Source of the DNA: Ceratodon purpureus
Taxonomy: Eukaryota; Streptophyta; Bryopsida; Pseudoditrichales; Ditrichaceae
Assembly (NCBI GenBank): GCA_014871385.1
Contig: CM026425.1
Span: 13,645,668 to 13,709,667, forward strand
Length of the DNA stretch: 64,000 bases
Direction of reading: 5' to 3'
Translations under genes and position numbers: made by a program
Shown here: one piece after another, positions 24,369-35,900 of the stretch
Numbering within the stretch: the first letter of the stretch is position 1
Layout of the letters: each line of letters starts with the position of its first letter
Notes under the pieces: generated by a model
Told to the model about the DNA's origin: nothing
The model's database searches: none
Seen by the model: the letters and a program-made list of their open reading frames with translations, nothing else

Positions 24369-25759
24369 ATGCTGGTGATAGAGGTGCAGCTTCCACAGCA
24401 GGAAGGGAGGAAGAAGATTGAGTGGAACAAGAATGGAGATCCCACGTTTGAAGAGCTCAAGGGCAGGATACAACAGTGTGGAGTACCTGATGACTGGTGC
24501 GTCGAGGTCCTGCGAGGCAACAGTTTTGTCTCCCCGGATCTGCAGACTCACATTCATGGGCCGAAGATCACTGTGCGCGCTTCCCCAGTTTTAGGTCACT
24601 CACTAACTCTCCATATGTTCATGAGATGTTCTAAACCAGGAATTTGGCTCATGTTGTGTGTCGCAGTTGCTTCGGTGCCATTCCCATCATCAAGTTTGTT
24701 GGCTTGCGTCCAGATCTGCGGGTTGAGGAGGAGCATCCCGACGACATTCAATGGACCCGGTGGATGAAGACAGCGTTCGAGAAGGTGATATCCCATGTGG
24801 GGCGTCTCTACCTCGTCGACACTACGAAGGAGGAAGAAGTGAAAGATGCGAGAGGCGAGGGGCGCTGCGTGGGCACTGTGAGTCTCATGGATTGTCACGG
24901 CGAATGCATCTGCGCTCTACACTGCATCTACCCTGCTGTGGAGAATCCGGAGCGATACAAAATCTACGCCGCCTTCCCGAACTACTTAAGGGGCTGTCTG
25001 AGCTTCGAAGCGAAGCCCAGAATCATGGACGAAGAAGTAGACGTCTGTGTGATTGAGCCAGTGCAGCCGCTGAAGAAGCCTTATCTTCCGACATCCTATT
25101 TGGACCTGGCGACAGATGTTAGGGAAGATGACATAATCTACTGCTTCTTCTTCCCACGGGACCCACTCAAGCATGTGACCCCGCAAGTGTTACAAAATCT
25201 GTTGATGGTAGAGAAGAAGAATCCACTCCGTGCCGCGGCTGCGAGAAGGCCCCAGGATAATCCGACCATCATCGCGGGGACGGTGTGCTTCTCCGAGTGG
25301 ATGCAGGGTGTGGCGGCGTATGAGCGGCCCCCGGATTGCAATGGCGGCATCCTGGTGTCGCGCAGCGGGCGAGTGAAGGGCATTCATGTGAAAGCGTTCA
25401 CATGTGGGGAGTTGCGAGCGAAGGTGAACTCCGAGAATCCAGAAGAGCTGCGAGTCGCCAGGAAGCTTTGCAGGAAGATGAGCACGTACGCGCCCACCGA
25501 TGGCATCCCTGTGTTTGTGCCCCCGCATGGACTTGTCAGATTGTTAGGATTGGAAGGTGGATGTGAGCTTTTGCAAGCAGCCATTCGGCAAAACAAGGAG
25601 AAGATGAAGATGAATCTTCCTAAGCAACCCAAGCCGCCGAGGTCAAGTCGATCTATCAGGTCAAGTCGGTCGACCAGGTCTAGGTGTTCCACTCCTCACA
25701 AGTGTCGGACAAGTAACAAGAGGCGTAGATCAATAGGTAAGAAAGTGGGCCGACGTTAA
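24369..25759 (+). CDS. Uncharacterised protein with degenerate trypsin-like fold
   Basis: The second exon, 24667 (after TGTGTCGCAG) to 25759, encodes about 363 residues. A first exon from ATG 24369 fits if it ends at 24496 (TG|GTGCGT, phase 2), but that junction is uncertain. The body carries three signatures in trypsin order. They are an ALHC motif (ECICALHCIY, compare TAAHC), VDVCVIEP (compare DIAVL), and DCNGGILVSRSGRVKGIHV (compare GDSGGPLV...G.VVGI), with Asn where the catalytic Ser should be. The C-terminus is a long basic Arg/Ser tail (SRSIRSSRSTRSR, then KRRRS) that could bind nucleic acid or target the nucleus. The likely state is an inactive protease-fold protein. The trypsin reading is my inference, and no known orthologue is recognised. 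Confidence 0.55.
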
Positions 25760-26308
25760 GACTGCCTGACCCTTTGTGAACTGTGTGAAACTTCAATCTC
25801 TTTTCAATAGCTCCGGTGGAATTCTGTACACTTTGCAGCATATAGGTTGGAATACCTTCTCAACCATCACAATCTGAGAGTTGCCCCAGATGAAACTAAT
25901 TCTTTGAACGAATTAATCTCAATGTGAAAAATCTCCTGTGTGTGAGCAATTCGCAAGGCCATGTCCCACATGAGGCAGCAATCTCTGAACCCAAACCGAA
26001 ACTGTTTGATCTGGTTGTGATTCAACAGGTTCTCTGCATTGCACAACTTACCCGTCACTGGCATTAATTTCATGTCCACAGGTAGTAAACTGGAAACGTT
26101 GAAGCATAACAGAACAATGAAGAAGTAAAAAAATGGGCTTTGACAATCCCGATTGATCGAGGATGTAGAACTGGAGGCAATGGGGAATTCTTATCAAACA
26201 AGTCAGACCTGAGAAAAGTCGACACAAAATGGTATGGCAACCGTAGTTCGGCCCTGAAGAAACGTCACACGACAGTCCTCAGAAATTGATGATTGCATTT
26301 GGATTACA
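25760..26308. other. Intergenic
   Basis: The 3' flank of the preceding gene; nothing recognised. Confidence 0.35.
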
Positions 26309-26450
26309 TATTAATCGCTACTGGACGTTAATTTGCACCTGGAAGAGCAACTATGTGAGAGATCCGAAATCTGCTTCGCCCGCCAACACAACGAATTAGT
26401 ACTAAAGTTCCTCTGTCTACATGAAACGAATCTGCAGTCTTTAACAAGTG
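26309..26450. repeat. Dispersed repeat, copy 1
   Basis: The first 66 or so bases from TATTAATCGCTACTGGACGT match 41052 onwards almost base for base. Similarity continues through CTACATGAAACGAATCTGCA to about 26450. Same orientation in both places. No coding content recognised. Confidence 0.8.
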
Positions 26451-27763
26451 ACGGTGTACTGTACATTATTTATATATTCCGGCAAATGTATTGTGTGTGC
26501 CCCACATCTTGAGAAATTCTGGTACATATCGATCAGCCTTCGCACACCATCTTCAAAAGTCAGATAATTTCATGGAATGAGGACCCACCGGCCCTTGACG
26601 CGTCATCAACATGATGCGGCATCACCAGCATATGCTACCATTTTGCAAAAGCTGGTCAGTGTCGGGGTAGAAAAGAGGCTCTGGCGCCTTCTTGACCTGC
26701 GGTGGGTCAGTCTACAGAGAACAAATAACTTGCTGCATTCGCTGCGAGGTGCGGCACTGCAGCCACGGCACCGCAACTAGCCATTCGAATCGTCGAGAGG
26801 TTGCCACAGGATTACAATACTGTAGTTTCGAATCAGATTCCGAAACGAAATGTGCGCCTGGATCTCGGTCTGTACTGCGGGAGCCTTAAGTTATTACCAA
26901 CTTAGGATTTAGTTAGCTCTCATCCTCCATCTGCTCCAAGGTGCCATCAAGCATATGGCACTAGATCAAGTAAAGCTTCACCTTCAGTCTGGAAAATAGG
27001 CGGCCGATGTTGTCCAGCGAGAGTTGCTCGTCAACAACTTGGGAGCAATGGCGCTGGACGTAGCCGTGCATTGATTCGTTTTGCTGGGTAAGTTTCTCGG
27101 AGTTAGTCGTTTGTCTTGTAGCCGTTGAATTGTATCGGCGAGGACAGTCCCTAATCTTGTTCTAACGCTCCAACGATAGGGTTTGCCCGACCAAGTGTGT
27201 AGAGTGTCAAGGATTGAACATTTATACATGTATGTTGTGCATCATCGCATGTTTAACGGCTGATATGTCAAATGAGGTCTTTGATTTGATTGGGACCATG
27301 CTGGTTATTCGAGAAACCTACTGTTAGGAAATAGCTGAGCTCCCCATGGCAACCAATAGTTGACACTCGAATTCATCATGTCGTGTTTCTGTGACATTCG
27401 TTTTATGCGCCTTCGGCCCTTGATGTCGCTGGTTACTTGGGTGCTCACTCATCGGCCCTCGTGGTCACTTTCCTGCGCGTTCCTTGCTGATTTACTCGTT
27501 ACTTACATTTAGTGATCCTGCACCCTTGGTTATCACTATTGTAGCATGATCTTAGATTACTCGATGCCCTTCAAGGAAATCCTGTGTTCCTTGTTGGGCT
27601 CATTGGATTCTGTCTTCGGATGTTGGTTACTAACGGTGCAGTTAAGGTTACCTTTCCTTGTTGACTCCTCTTTCACCACTGATTACAGTATATCTAAGGG
27701 CATGACGTGGTTTTTATTTGGTGTCTTCAGGGCAGTAGGTATATTCTGGAAGTGGGTTTCACA
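26451..27763. other. Upstream region of the kinase gene
   Basis: No separate gene recognised. The sequence GTGTCTTCAG ending at 27730 looks like the 3' splice site of a leader intron shortly before the kinase ATG. Confidence 0.35.
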
Positions 27764-30150
27764 ATGAAGGTCACTATCTTCAATGACACTCAGTATACCT
27801 TTAAACTCAAGGAGGGGCCGACGTTTTGGCTAGATCACAGATATGGGCCTTTGCTTGGCACGATCAATTCAGCGGGTCAGAGCGGGAGCGCATTCTGCTA
27901 TGAGTTTTTCCAGGATACTGTGGTTGACTGGAATCTGTTTTTATATGAGGATATCACCAGCTCGAAGCCTGCATTGGTCATCCCCGCTGATGATAATGTG
28001 GATGCCAGGGAGATTAGAGTATACGAGACGTCCAGTAATGAGATCCGTCATTGGATCTCTGTACCACGTGATCCATCTGAAGAACTCCCGAGCCTCACCC
28101 CTGCTGTTCAGGTACGTTCCCCGCACGTTACCTTCCTGTTGATACATACTCTTGTAACTTCTGTTGCAATATGCTTTAACTATGTTGATAGTATGCTTCT
28201 GAGCATGTATCAACATAGTTACATTGCTTCTGAGCATACAGTATCAACACACTTACAGCTGGCTAATGTTTGTTGACCTCCAGGATTTGGCTTCTTTTGA
28301 AACCATGAAGAAGGAAATCAGCACAAGAATGGATACGGTTCGAAGGTACTGTGAGAATTTGGAGGAGCTTGCGAAAAAAGTAAAGATATGTCATGCTCAA
28401 TGCGAACACCTCGTGCAAACGTTCTCGAAGGGAATGCGGGATATGATAGAAACCTACTTCCAAGTTTCCAAAGATCTCTCCCAAATGTGGATTCTGTATG
28501 ATTCCAAGAAGTTGAGGCTACTAAACAGCTCTTTGGACAGTCTAATGCGGTCTGTGAAGGCCGCAGACGACTTATTGCAGGCTTGTGGTGGAAACGAATG
28601 GAAAAAAATTGCTCTTGTTATCTATGCCACCTCCAAACGTGGAAACGTATTCTAGGTTTGCTCTCCTTATCCGTGAGCTGAGCTGGGCCCTTGACGTGAT
28701 TCATTATGCCAGTAGCTCCAAGGATTTGGAATTTGGGTGGTCTGAAGAGAAATGCAGGCTCGTTGTTGTAAGAAGTAATGATTCAACAGACCTTTCAGTC
28801 AATGCACTAGAAGTTGCCGAGGTTGAATCACTTGCGACTGGTGTAGATGACCAGCTTGTGCAAGATCGCAAGAAGCTCCTATTCCAGCTTAAAAGCGGAG
28901 AAATTTTCACACAGGAGAATGTTTCTTCTCCCTATGCAGCAGAAAAGTTGAATTTACCGGACGATTTTGGAACAGTTCTGAAGAATAGGTTGCAGGAGAT
29001 CGCAGACTTACATAGCCCTGGCTCAGTTCCAACGTGTTTTCAGATAAACCATTTGCAACTCCACCTAGAAAGATGTATATCGAGAGGAAGTTTCAAGGAA
29101 ATTTACCAAGGCGAGTGGTTTGGACAGCGAGTGGCGATTGCCAAAATTAAAAGAACCACAAGAGACATTGTTGAGAAGGAAGCAGGATTTATGGTGAAAG
29201 TTCAACATCCAAATATTGTGGATTTTTTTGGATGTGCCATTGAGGAAAGGGAGAAGGAGGAGAGTGTCTCTGGGGGGAAAAGGAAACAGGACTATCTTGC
29301 TGAAGACAAAAAAAAAGAGGGTAGTTCTCCTGAGGAAAGCAGGGTAGTACTTGATGTTCATAAGAGAAAAGAGCAAGAGGCCAGTCGGCCTCCTGAGGTA
29401 CGTGACATGGAACTGGTAGGTTATCTGGTGATGGAGCTTATGCAGGAGGACCTTCGAAGTCTGATAAATCGAGAAGCTAAGAATCACTCTGGCGCTCCTT
29501 TCTCTCTTTCGGTATCAGTTGACATACTACTGCAAATTGTTGAAGCGATGCTTCACCTGCAGAAACACAACGTTATTTATCGAGATTTGAAAGCAAACAA
29601 CTGTCTCGTCAGCCGCAGACCAAAAGTCAATCTTGCAGACCTGGACGGGTATACTATAAAATTGATAGACTTTGGAACTTCCAAAGTACTGGAATCCGAA
29701 GACGATGAAACGTCCACTATCGATGTGGGGTCTCGCCGTTGGATGGCCCCTGAGATTTGGGGGATTAAGCAAGGCAAGCCATCAGTGAATTCACGGCATG
29801 GATTTTTGTATCCTTTGTGTTTTTTTCCTAAGGAGGCAACTGTAAAGAAGCAAGACAGGCCGAGCAAAGCGTACACAAGATCTGCAGATGTTTACAGCTT
29901 TGCAATGACTTGCTATGAAATCACCACTGGTTTGCTTCCCTTCCACGACGTTAAGAACAGCGACATACCAAATATGATATACAGAGAGAGACGGCCTCTG
30001 TTTTCGCACCCTGCTGCGTTTAGTTGTCCATTGCTATTGCAGACGCTCATGACACAGTGTTGGGCCCAGGACCCCAAAGACAGACCTCAGTTTGAAGATG
30101 TTCGGAAGGAATTGTGGAACATCAAATATAATATTGAAGTACAACGATAG
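27764..30150 (+). CDS. TKL-like protein kinase with unusual N-terminal domains (frame break)
   Basis: Exon 1 is 27764-28111 and exon 2 starts at 28284. They join in phase 0 across a clean GT/AG intron. Exon 1 (116 residues) is a compact, apparently beta-rich domain that I cannot assign (KVTIFNDTQYTFKL ... GQSGSAFCYEFF). Then comes a helical region (FETMKKEISTRMD ... SLMRSVKAADDLLQ), followed by a kinase domain. The kinase has a Gly-loop-like RGSFKEIYQGEW, the AxK lysine in VAIAKIK (about 29133), YRDLKANN (29578-29601), DFG (29668-29676) and APE near 29747. The catalytic residues are therefore present. An acidic/basic insert of about 60 residues sits in the N-lobe after subdomain IV. The reading frame shifts by one between the helical region and the kinase, at or after an A7 run at 28602-28608, and the first frame stops at 28655. 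This is a real frameshift, an assembly indel or a missed intron. Confidence 0.65.
28178..28220. repeat. Perfect inverted repeat in kinase intron 1
   Basis: AACTATGTTGATA (28178-28190) pairs with TATCAACATAGTT (28208-28220) around a 17-base loop. GCTTCTGAGCAT also occurs twice here. It lies inside the kinase intron. Confidence 0.7.
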
Positions 30151-30559
30151 GCTGAGTTGCATTCTTACACAGACAGAGTTTTGACCGATTTGAATGCACA
30201 GTCGTCGTTGTACTCGATTATTGATACACATGATTGCTCAGCCAACTTGAGCATATGTCTAGAAAATCCACACATCTGTGGATTTTTTGATCTGTGAATA
30301 TCCACACGCTTCGACCTCGGCGTTGCTTCGATTGAGGTCTAGCCTGCTTCGTCTCTCTGGAGTCACTTCCACGGTCCCATCAGGCATTGATCAACATTGT
30401 CCGAATGAGCTCCAGGTAAGACAAGCACTTGGTCTCGAGTCAAGGTCTGTGAAGGCATTCAGTCTTATCCAGCAAGGTACAACCAACAAGAGCTATTCAT
30501 CAATGAAGGAGCACTGCAACAGCTAACATTGTGAAGTGTTACTTTAAAGGTACGTTTAT
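30151..30559. other. Spacer between kinase gene and kinase pseudogene
   Basis: No conserved coding sequence seen. An 82-codon frame at 30278-30526 is unrecognised. Confidence 0.3.
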
Positions 30560-31640
30560 CAAAGTTAATCCAAGCTAGAGCTTCTCGTGCTTGACATAAT
30601 TAGCGATGGCGTACCTTTCCAATGGATGTCCCTGCAATTCAAGAGGATCACTCTCACCTTGTCTGATGTGTGTTTACTGCAACGAATTGTTTTTAGTTTA
30701 ATGGTATTTAGGCCAAGTTTGCAAACCTTTCAGAATTTTCAGAACCAATGGCCATTTGGATTAAACTTCTGGGAGTTAGGTGAAGATGAAATGGTGTTAG
30801 GTCGGAAGTTTGCTGAAGGACGGCATGCTGAAACTTTCGAAGCAGTGTCCACAAAACGCTTCGAGGCTTATGTTGATTGTATATTGTTGAAGGTGTTCAA
30901 GAAGGGGTCTTCCTTCCAAGTCCTGCAATTACAATGGCCCCGGCCATGCTGGAGTCTTTTCAGAAACATTTATGTGCCTCACAGAGTGATTTCTTTTCTG
31001 AAATTGATGGTGGGAACTTGTTGGAGAATAGAGGGTTTACGTCTCAAATGATGAAATGTTGTAGTGAATTGCGGAAGCTTATTGACCTTAGAATGGATCA
31101 TAACCGTTAGCAATGCCCACCTTTTACATATTTTGGGACTTTCCACCATGTGGCACATTGCCATAGGAATGAGAGATGTCCAAAACCATAACATTCTTCA
31201 CAGGGATCTCAAGGCTGCGAATGTGCTCACTGAGCAGAATTCACGCTGGAGGCATCTTGATTGCTTGGAAACCAATTTGAACCGTTTAGACTGCACTTTG
31301 ATTCGCTTGGCAAGCAGATTGAGCTGCCATTGAGATTTGTGTCAAGAGTAGCAGATTTTGAATGCTTGGAGGGTGCTCTAGACATAAGGTTTTCGGAGAG
31401 CACCAGAGATCCTACATGGGATCAAGAATGGTAACATTGAACTAGACCTATTCGCTGAAGGATCAGAAGCATATTGTAGTTACAGAATGATGTTGAGAGC
31501 TTATTCCCTTTGTGGCATGCCACCCTGGACTGATCCTGAATCTCGTTCCATCAAGTGCGAACGACGGATACTGAGGCTTGAGGCTGAAACTACACAGGAG
31601 GATACTTGCATGAAGGGTAGTGTGTTGGATGAATAGCATT
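30560..31640 (+). pseudogene. Broken TKL-like kinase gene
   Basis: Kinase segments appear in the right order but in different frames. The N-lobe start is VLGRKFAEGRHAETFEA (about 30795-30845) and a VAIK-like ILLKVFKKG follows near 30885. Then AMLESFQKHL appears, then the catalytic loop HNILHRDLKAANVL (about 31185-31230), then VADFE near 31350. An APE-type block (RAPEILHGIKNG, about 31400-31425) comes last. At least three frame changes separate these pieces, so no functional kinase is encoded. The family differs from the intact kinase just upstream in having an IL..HRDLK and a DFE in place of DFG. A homologous piece lies at 41205-41405. Confidence 0.75.
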
Positions 31641-32544
31641 GTTTTGAATGAGTAAGTGGTTGCTACATTAGGGAAGTATTGGGAGTGGCGACAATCACAT
31701 GGAATATGTTTTTAACTTTGGACTTTGCTTTGGATATTGCTTTGGGATCTACTTGGTAGCAAAGTAGAGTCACATGGCACAATAAATGTAATTCAATACT
31801 ACCAGACATTAGTGCTTGGAATTCCATAGTTTATAAAGAAAAACGAGAAAAATGAGACTTTTTAAAAGCAAAATGCCATGTCCTCGTGTGACATGGCCTT
31901 GAATCTCGTGGCCGGCTCTGAAACGGATGGATAAGCCTCACGCCACTCGATGAAATGTGGACGGATGTTCAATGTAGTATTCGTGGACCTTCACTACTCA
32001 TACCTAGGCATTGGGCAACTTGCGTCATTGGCTACCAGGCTGGATTCGGTGAGAAACCTCGGATGAGCACAATCTCTAATTCCTAAAGGCAAACTTTATA
32101 TTGTTTGCCAAGGAGGAGCAATGGCAGTCGTGCCCTATTGAAGCGCTATTTATATTCATTTCTTGGTAATTTGTTGCTTTTAAGAACAATCAAGGTATAG
32201 TTTTCTCTCAAGAATTATTGTGTCTTCTCAATTTTTTTTCCTATAGTTTCTTTTGATATTTAGGTACTGAGTGTCTTGTCTTCAACTTGGGAGATGAAAT
32301 TATGTCTAATGTGTCTGTTTGGATTTAATTTTTTGTATAGTGGATTGGAATTAAGTATTTTCTAGCTATGTTCTTACGGGCTTTTAAATGTAACAAGTTG
32401 GATTTGGTTGAACTTTGGGTGGTCTATGATTTCATGGCTTTTCTTTTTTTATAATGGTAGGTTTCAAGAATTTTTGAAAGTTTTAATAACTTCAAGGGAC
32501 ATTTTATATTGCAATTCTAAATACGCACTTAAATAACACCTTTC
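31641..32544. other. Intergenic
   Basis: Nothing recognised; AT-rich from about 32.2 kb. Confidence 0.35.
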
Positions 32545-32680
32545 CTACCAATTTCTCCCGGAGTTTTGTATAGGTTGTATCTAAGGTCTTTACAAGTGTT
32601 GGAAAATTACTTCTTCAACCATTTTTACAAATCCTTCTTGAATCCATTGGCGATGTGCTCCAACCCAAATCCATTTGCAA
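32545..32680 (-). repeat. Decayed coding segment, copy 1 (direct repeat of 37233-37365)
   Basis: Contains TTTCTCCCGGAGTTTTGTAT and lines up over about 130 bp with 37233-37365 in the same orientation, with about 20% differences and small indels. On the minus strand both encode a related peptide ending LYKTPGEI. This copy has several stops. The sequence further left (about 32770-32890, minus strand) still reads as coding-like (KPPGKLSGLMATSGWPYAKT), so the piece may belong to a larger lost gene. Confidence 0.6.
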
Positions 32681-32891
32681 TTTTCTCTCTCTCTTTCTCC
32701 TCAGACAACTTCTGTCTCTTCACCATAGGATGGACATACCTAAAAATCATACAACAAAGTTAATGCATGGTAAAAACCATATGGTAGAAAATTGCATGGT
32801 AAAAATTGAGTACCTTCCAAATGTCTTGGCATATGGCCATCCAGATGTCGCCATTAAACCAGATAATTTACCCGGTGGTTTTTCCACATAA

Positions 32892-34099
32892 CCATCGGAT
32901 CACCGCAGTCTTGTTGCCCCTCTTCCTAAAAAATACACTTCCTCTTCTGGAACGCCATTTTGTACTAATACTCTTGTAATGTCTTCTGCATCTACAACAA
33001 CACAAGAACCCACCAACTCCGTGGAGTTAGCTAAAGACTCTTAGAAGTCAAATTCTTTGAAGGTACTCTTGTAATCAAGCAAATTGTAATGCCCTCACCA
33101 ATATGGTTTTCACACAACTAGCAATATTACAACCTTGTTTAAGATAATCATCAATCATCATTAAAGCTTTTTTCCCCATTACAACATGTTAGGGTAAACA
33201 TTTTACATCTTACCATCATGAATTTCAAATTTGTTTTTTCCTCCTATATAAACAAAAGGCGGATGCTTCAGCGGAAGTGACGGACAGAGGGAACTTTTTG
33301 ATGTTGCTTCCTATGATTATAGGGTTTAGTGTTCGGCAAGATTTTGGGCTCAAGGAGTCCATAGCTTCTAATTGGGCAGCATGACTAGCCCTCAGTGTTT
33401 TCTCAAGGCTATATGGAGGAGATTGTAAAATTCATTAAGTTTGAAACCTTTATTTTTTTTATTGATCGATTTTAAATTTTGAAAATAATATTTCAACCAC
33501 TAGAAAAATCCTTTTTTCCCAATTGAACCAATTAACAACCATGGCAAGAGTTGAACCTAATGCCTATCACCGGTTGATGGCCATGAATCCTTATAAGCCC
33601 TCACATGTTTTGCAAGAGAATTCATGTAAAAGGTTATAAGGGCCACCTTTCTATGGTATGATATGAGAGAAGGGTGACCTCTATTATACTAAACATGCAT
33701 GAAAAAAACAATCAAAACAAAATTATGTGAAGCTACAAGTCAAAATCAAAATCATCCCCTTCAAAGCTCTCATGTCGAGAAATGTATTATAAGGGATGAG
33801 AAACAGAAATCTAAACTTCATAGAATTTTTCCACAAAGCAATGGATTCAATCAAGATAGAATCACGACAACAAGCTTACCTTCCTTTGCAATCCTTATCA
33901 CAGATTCTAAGTTTTTAGTTTGCAAATTACTACAAAATTTGGTTTTAATGCATCTTTGAATGGAAAAGGCTCGTCAAATTGAATTGTATTTATACATTGT
34001 ACCCTTGCTATGTCAGCAAGAATCCGCAGATTAGCATATTTTAGTTGAAAAGTGTGATTCCAACTTACTATGGACTACAAATTATGGAAAGTTTTCTTA
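32892..34099. other. AT-rich region left of the hAT remnant
   Basis: Probably includes the 3' end of the hAT element, but I could not identify a terminal inverted repeat. No gene recognised. Confidence 0.3.
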
Positions 34100-35900
34100 C
34101 ACCATTATGTTGAGGCTTGGATCTTGTATGCATGAAACTCTCTCTTTAAACCATCAGCATTGATTATAGAAGCAAACTTCTTCTCTCCTATATTCTTCTG
34201 CTTCCCAAAGTGCTCACAAATCTTCTCCAACTCTATCACACCCCAACTTTTCAAACCAACTTGTCTAGAAGGCAACCTTCATGAATTTAGTATTTTAAAA
34301 CAAGAAATTACATCATTTTCTTGAACCCAAGCTTCCGACCCTTTGCAATCTTCCTCAGCAAAAGAAGTTTGAAATGCCAAAACTTCTACCAAATCAGCTC
34401 ATGTTCTATCTTTAATCATTTTAATATCATAAAATTTGAAACCACATATTTTGGAAGATAACCTCTCGAGATAACCTCCTGAAGGATCAAATGAAGGGAT
34501 AATATGATAACAAATATCATCATTGAAAGTAAACTCATTCAAGTCAGTACTTTTAATGATGAAGGACTTTTTAATTGATGTAATTTCAGATTTAATTAGT
34601 AAACCCACACTACTAACATCCACAGATTTATACTAAAATGTCCTACTTAGGATGGACAAACTATGCAAGATATCAACCCAAAAAATACAAGCAATATACA
34701 TATTTGAAAGAGCTTAATTTATTGTACAACAAACCTACACCAGCATCATCATCGTTACGAGGAACATTACAAAAATAAGTGATGATACTTTAAAGTGAAT
34801 CACATAAGGTAATTATAACCTGCCCCTTTGAAAGACATTTAATTTTTTGAAATTTTTTTAATGTTTTTTGAATGTGAAATTGCTCTTTTTTATGGCAACT
34901 AGTTCACATTTAGCTTTAGAGGATTTCTTGAAATGTGCTGTAGTATCATTCAACATCTAATCTATGACTATAGACATTCAACATCTAATCTATGACTATA
35001 GAAACTTCTTTGCAAGATCTACTTCAAACAGCACCTAGGAAAGCAAGATTAGTCCTATGTGCGACACAATAGACAAAAAGTTGAAAAGGATTTACTCCCT
35101 GTTCAACTTGGTGGCAACTCCATTCTTACACCCTAACATGACTGTTGCACCATTTGATCCAAAACCAACAAATTTCTCTAAATTCAATCTCCATGGCTTT
35201 AGATTTGTTAGTAAAACATCAAAAATCACAGCAACATCTTCTTCTCCCTTGAGAATATCCAACAATATAAGAAATGCAACATAAGACACACCATCCTCAA
35301 GAAATGTGGCGAAAACCACTAAGTGTCCTGTCACAGATATGTCAGTGGATTCATCAACCATTATACCATAGTATAGAGAGTTTCTAACCTTATCTAACAC
35401 TTCTCTATGGATAACACTAGATATGCAAATTAACATGTCTGCACATCATCATGGTACAAAGTACGGGTGGTTTCAGTTTTAAGATCTACTAGAAGATCAC
35501 AAAATGGAGTAAACTTACTGAAAGAAATGGTGTTCATTCTTATTTAATAAGCCGCTTTGAAAAGTGATAGGAGGGTATTGTCTGCTGTTTTGGATTGCTC
35601 TGCAATATGCTTCACCATTCTCTTACTTCCTACTTGAGATACCCATGCCAATTTCCAATGCTCCATGCTAAAAGAGTGATCATAGAATGCTGAATATTTT
35701 ATATTCACTGAGCCATTTGTTGCAAAGACTCCACGGCTTCCTCATGCCCTACAAACTTTGCAAAGTATTCTACCCAACTCTGAATTGAATTCTAATCAAT
35801 AAAAGTCTTGCAACCATTTATCCTTCCACAACATATTTGCAGCTTAGATAGAATTGATACTACTATTGTTATCATCTGAATGTGTCGTAGAAGGGGCTGC
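34100..35900 (-). mobile_element. Decayed hAT-superfamily transposon (DUF4371 / TTF-type transposase)
   Basis: The minus strand carries hAT transposase pieces in the expected order. The N-terminal part is SWVEYFAKFVGHEEAVESL (about 35705-35790). The longest surviving frame is 35092-35436. It starts with KVRNSLYYGIMVDESTDIS and continues to the core VGFGSNGATVMLGCKNGVA, both typical of DUF4371/hAT proteins. FVYCVAHRTNLAFLG (about 35035-35080) matches the HCxAHRxNLA motif. C-terminal pieces are FNDDICYHIIPSFDPSGGYL (34399-34623) and WGVIELEKICEHFG (34140-34245). Several stops and frame changes break it, and a 28-bp tandem duplication sits at 34948-35003. It is non-autonomous now. Ends and the 8-bp target duplication were not found. 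Confidence 0.8.
34948..35003. repeat. 28-bp tandem duplication inside the hAT remnant
   Basis: CATTCAACATCTAATCTATG plus eight more bases is repeated twice in direct succession. It is absent from the expected transposase frame, so it is a recent local duplication. Confidence 0.85.
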
